DNA of 64,000 bases from assembly GCA_022376515.1 (NCBI GenBank), contig WTXI01000160.1, forward strand, positions 20,446-84,445, read 5' to 3'. The stretch comes from Lactifluus volemus. Its lineage: Eukaryota > Basidiomycota > Agaricomycetes > Russulales > Russulaceae. A program made the translations under genes and the position numbers. Each line of letters begins with the position of its first letter. Positions within the stretch are counted from its first letter, which is position 1. This document shows positions 60,064 to 64,000 of the stretch, in pieces. The notes below the pieces were generated by a model, which saw only the letters and a program-made list of their open reading frames with translations, searched no databases and was not told the origin of the DNA.

Positions 60064-62285
60064 TTATTCTGCCTCTGCCTCATATTCCGACTCGTGCTCC
60101 GGGACCCACGCGGAGATTCGGCTACGCAACACTTCTCCGTCTCCACTTTCTTCATCGCCAAGTAGGGCCTCTAGTCTGCGCCCAAGCTCACCCCCCCGCC
60201 CACCGCATTCATCACCGGTACTTGCTAAGACCCGCTCCCGTTCTTTCTCCTCAGCTGTAACACGAGAACGACGTTTCCGCCGCATGCCATGTGGTTTGAG
60301 AATATCTTCGGCCGTTGGACATTCATCTCCTGCATCATCACTGTCCGAGGCCGTTGCCAAGGTGATCGTGCGAGCCTCGCGTATCCAATCCTCTTCTTGA
60401 TCATCTGGTCCGAGTATGCTCTCAACGAGACCTTCCTCCCACCCGTCCCACTCTGCGCACCGATGAGCTTGTCGCAAGTGTGCACCGGCCGACTCGTAAT
60501 GAAGCCATTCGGCTGCAAGTTTGGGTAGGTCGGTATGTGGTGATTTCATGATATGTTGTGAGGATTGCGGAGAGCGCTCTGCGATGTGCCTTATTGTGTT
60601 GCGAAAGTGTCGTGCAAGGAATGGGCTAGCTTGAAGAAAGACGGGTAGGTGGGCACACTGCCAGAGTGGACGAGTTGTGGTTGACTCCCAGTCAATGATA
60701 CCCGTCTGAAAATGTCGTTGAACATTCCGTTGAGTGACTAGGTCGAGAAGAATGACTTACAATCTTAGAGTGATTCGTGCTATCGACGAAGATATTCTCC
60801 AGACTCAAGTCGTGTAGATCTATGCCGAATTGCTCAGGCCTTCCGCTGTGGCCATCGACAAGCGCAATTAGCCTCTCCATCATGCGCTTCCATCTGTCCA
60901 TTTCTTCTCGTACACTCTGCTCCCGCTGGTTCATATGAGCGACCAAAAAGGTGCTCCGCTGATGGCGTCTGTAATCACGATACATTAGATCGCCAGGTCC
61001 ATCCCACTCTTCCTCACTCTCCTCGATGTCCCACTCGTCACTATCATCGCTGCGGTCACCTGGAACGGCCTGTAAACGATGATGTCGTGAGGCTTGGATC
61101 TCGTCCGGGTCGAGGTGCAGGCGGTGAGGAGCGGCCTTGCCCTCGTTTTCACGAATGACGCCCTGGATCTCGCGCTCAGCACAGGCATTCAGGTACTCCC
61201 CACTGTAGGCCAGGGACCGAGGTCTATCTCCGTTGGATGGATAAGATCACCTCGATTAGATCCAAAGAAGGGCCACGAAACGATGGGACCGACGTGAAAC
61301 TCTCCAGATGACTTATGTGGGAGAGAATGGAGGTTATCCCCTTTAGGAGGGTGGATAGTAGGAGTTGAAGGAGATAATGGGGTTGATAAATTAAATAGTA
61401 AGGAAGTAGGTCTGGGCGTGGGCGCCGAAGAAAGCGGATCTGGAGGTGGGGGGCCATTGTACAGAGAACCAATATTTGAAAATCGATGAGCAAAGAGCGG
61501 TATGATAATGGAAACAAGATTATCGAGTAAAGCCATAAGACTTTTATGTGACATGGATTGGTATACGGTCGATAAAGGAATGCCTTCGGCCTACGAGGTA
61601 AAGGTCAGATCACGTGATTAAGAAGAGGGGTGAAGGACACACCTTGGACATAATAATATACTCCCCCCCGAGCCGGTTGTAGGGGTTAGAGTCGTAGAAA
61701 TAAACGGTGGGTACAGGGATAGAAGTGTATGTGCGAATATATTCCATCGTTGCCACTTCAGATTCGGTTTTGCGTCGCGGCATGAACCGACGAGCAACGC
61801 GAGCAATGATGACACGGCCATCACGCAATGTGATAGTGTATGCCTATGTGTACGACAAGGGTCAACTCGAATCAACGGAGAATTGAAACAATATGCACGC
61901 ACTTTATGGAAAGTGCCTATTGATGGGCACCGGCACCCGTCGAGACTGCGTTACGATGGCGATTGGGAGAAAGCAAGATGCGACACACACCTGAGCTCAG
62001 AAACGTGATTCGGCCTACCCGACAATCCATTTTCTCCTTTATCACGTCTCTCAGAAGATTCCGATCAACTATGAATGGCTGAGCTCCGTGAATCGCGGAA
62101 TCAGCCTTTGCTTCTCGCTTGCGGTCTGTATGCTCCAGATTCCAATCCCAATCGATGACGACGGGAGGCTTGGCGTGGTTCGCGTGGTTGTTGGAGATCA
62201 TGATCGAGGAGGATAAATGAGAAGATGAGGGTTTGGGAGTTTCCTGCGCGAGGCTGTCCACAAATGCGGGATTTTCGTGGATCAT
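60064..62285 (-). CDS. APH/kinase-like phosphotransferase family protein, with one apparent frameshift
   Basis: Protein of the aminoglycoside phosphotransferase-like (PF01636 type) kinase fold, common and mostly uncharacterised in fungi. Exons: 61991-62285, 61903-61916 (14 nt), 61643-61843, 60761-61590 and 60064-60705. Landmarks: FHKAYTITLRDGRVIIARVA (nucleotide lobe with the VIIARV strand), ESEVATMEYIRTYTSIPVPT, GGEYIIMSKAEGIPL, the catalytic loop GIDLHDLSLENIFVD (HD....N) and TGIIDWEST (metal Asp). The fourth exon is one base short: the run of four C at 61198-61201 (+ strand) should be five, since the frame breaks at GPWPTVG and resumes as EYLNACAEREIQGVIRENEG. The acidic C-terminus is low in complexity. 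Confidence 0.8.
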
Positions 62286-63367
62286 GATAGACACAAAGGA
62301 GAGACAGTGGGTGTATTACTGTTGGCAAGAAACGATGAGAAAAATCAGGGGAGATGAGATTCAGACGAGCTTGGTGATGATGGTAGATGGAAGAGAGTGC
62401 AAAGGCGGACTGATATATAACTAGCCCGGTATGTATGACGCGAGTTCTAAGCGGATTTTCACAGCACACGCCAAGCGCGCTTATCTGCGGCGAACGTGCT
62501 TAATATCAGAAATCACGAGGACGCACCGGCGCGGATCTTCTAATCCATCGTTCCACACGTACAGCGACAGCTGCATGGGACATAGACATCAACTTGGGAT
62601 CCCGAAGCGCCCTCAGAAAGCGTAGCTGGCACTTGGCCCTGTCCCACGGGTTTCCTCAATTGAGTCAATGCTTATTCTTATCAACGTCAACGCCAGTCCT
62701 GGCAACCGCAATCCTTATCAAGGCCACCCACCCTCTATTTCACCTATTCGGTTTCGTGTGAACATCTACACTCACGGTTTTTTCTCTACGAGTAGCGCGC
62801 GCCTGTTGGCGGTGATTAAGCGGTTTCTTGGGCGCGGCGATTCCCATGCAAGCATGGACCCGCGGGGGCCACTGGAAGTGGTGGCAGTGCTTCTTTCTTC
62901 GGCTATCATTAAGTGCTAGATAGTCTGGCTTGGCATCTCTTCGAACATTCAACTGACAAATGTTCCGTCCTTTTCTCCGTCCTTTTCTCCGAGAGGTCTA
63001 ATTCGCAACGGGGTGCCAAGGCCAAGAGTAATTTGCCGAAGAGTTTGTGCATGCTACACAAAACAGGCTTCGATTCCATAGTGATGGCTGCAACCACCCT
63101 CCGTCAGTCATCGTATTGATAATCAAGCAAAAAAAAAAAAGGGAAAAGATTAAATGTAGACGTTAGGGAATACAAGATGATATAGCAGGCTCGAGAAGCC
63201 TATCGAAGAAAGTGCTACAAGTACCCACATGAAAACCAAAACCATTACAGTACAGAGGAACAAACCTATCAACAACGATGATGCCAACTGCTCATAAATA
63301 TGCATAAGTAGGACTGTGGGGGGCCCTACGCATGCAAAGCAAGCGACGGGACACAATCAACATCTAT
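62286..63367. other. Intergenic, no supported gene
   Basis: Between the start of the kinase-like gene and the stop of the LRR-like gene. A short tandem TCCTTTTCTCCG duplication lies near 62969-62992. No gene was seen. Confidence 0.35.
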
Positions 63368-64000
63368 TCATGGCCAGTGGCATACAACAGAATATTCGCA
63401 CCGTTCAAACGGGGGGTCGACACACACGACGTCATCGATGCGGCTCTTTAGCCAGGCCACAACGTCCTGACCAAGGACCGTACATTCGTGCATCTCCAGT
63501 CGGCGCATCTTCACTGGCGTTGCTGACCCACCCAGCGCGGTTGTTGGGGCTGTGTGTGGTGTGCCATCGGGATTACGCGCGTCGACCATCTGTACGAGTT
63601 TCGTGACGCCGTCCGAGTGTGCAGGGCATCCTCGCAGTGCGAGGTGTTCAAGGAATGGACACATGACCCCGAGTACATCCTCTTCTGCCGTGCCAAGCAC
63701 GGCAAAAAGTGGGTCGAGAGGAGTGCAGCCAACTTGCAGCGTACGCAAATGGTTGAGATCGTTCAAAAAACCCCAAGAAGCGATCAGTCCGCCGTAGAAC
63801 GGTGGGCCATTCGAGCTATATGCGATCGACAGCGTGTGGATGGCGGGATGACTTGATCGCGTCACAAGGTTGGATATACTATCGTCAATCGGATCGCGGG
63901 CGTCGATGTTGAGTGTGAGGCTGCAGAGATTGGGCGTAACAAGGGAGTCGACGACGAGAGAAGCCATGAGCGTAATGTCCGCCGATGCTGAGCGTCTTCA
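63368..64000 (-). CDS. F-box/leucine-rich-repeat-like protein, N-terminal part outside the window
   Basis: C-terminal part of a protein resembling basidiomycete F-box/LRR proteins, a large family with few known functions. The frame is open from the right edge through LMASLVVDSLVTPNLCSLTL, IHTLSIAYSSNG, LNHLRTLQVGCTPLDPLFAV, CPFLEHLALRGCPAHSDGV and MRRLEMHECTVLGQDVVAWL to a stop at 63368. The spacing of L-x-x-L-x-L segments suggests irregular leucine-rich repeats. No F-box is visible because the N-terminus is missing, so that part is inferred from family resemblance. No intron is needed in the visible part. Confidence 0.6.

Noticed and set aside
1..64000. CRISPR arrays, bacterial operons, prophage or insertion sequences
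   Set aside because: The DNA is eukaryotic with dense spliceosomal introns; no direct-repeat spacer pattern or transposase was seen.

Overview
The window is nuclear DNA of a filamentous basidiomycete, most likely an Agaricomycete. The evidence is short introns of about 45 to 60 nt, very high intron density (up to 19 exons per gene), exons as small as 9 to 21 nt, and the gene repertoire. Exon models were built by hand from splice sites, reading phase and protein-family conservation, and were checked where possible by whether the summed exon length divides by three.

Layout, left to right: Fet3-type multicopper ferroxidase, 5' part missing (1-1383, +); type B carboxylesterase (3599-5768, +); serine hydroxymethyltransferase (6687-8574, -); secreted Ser/Pro-rich protein with 17-residue repeats (8912-10048, +); Hsp20 (11705-12264, -); dienelactone hydrolase (12879-14035, -); SRP19/Sec65 (14522-15532, -), head to head with a JTB-like membrane protein (15629-16337, +); mitochondrial-type DEAD-box helicase (18335-20619, +); three copies of a tRNA-Tyr-related repeat (20.9-22.9 kb); glyoxylate/hydroxypyruvate reductase-like dehydrogenase (23227-24729, -); Dal5-family permease (25258-27643, -), divergent from a glutamine synthetase-like gene (28893-30566, +); snurportin-1 (31028-32602, +).

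A segmental duplication follows. It holds a decayed MFS pseudogene (33370-35291, -) and its intact 19-exon paralogue (36339-39019, -). After it come a MATE exporter (40371-42668, -), SAM50 (43045-44760, +), the TORC2 subunit Sin1/Avo1 (44941-48128, -), a long Ser/Pro-rich gene of unknown function (48757-52193, -), a P450 (53415-55437, -), a largely empty 4.6 kb, an APH-type kinase-like gene (60064-62285, -), and the C-terminal part of an F-box/LRR-like gene running off the right edge (-).

Most genes are unrelated housekeeping genes. The only suggestive functional pairing is the permease beside the glutamine synthetase-like gene. I found no clearly new multigene system. The most unusual signals are the tRNA-Tyr-related repeat family, the number of microexons and GC-AG introns, the 17-residue-repeat secreted protein, and single-base deletions in SAM50, SIN1 and the APH gene that look like sequence errors but could be decay.
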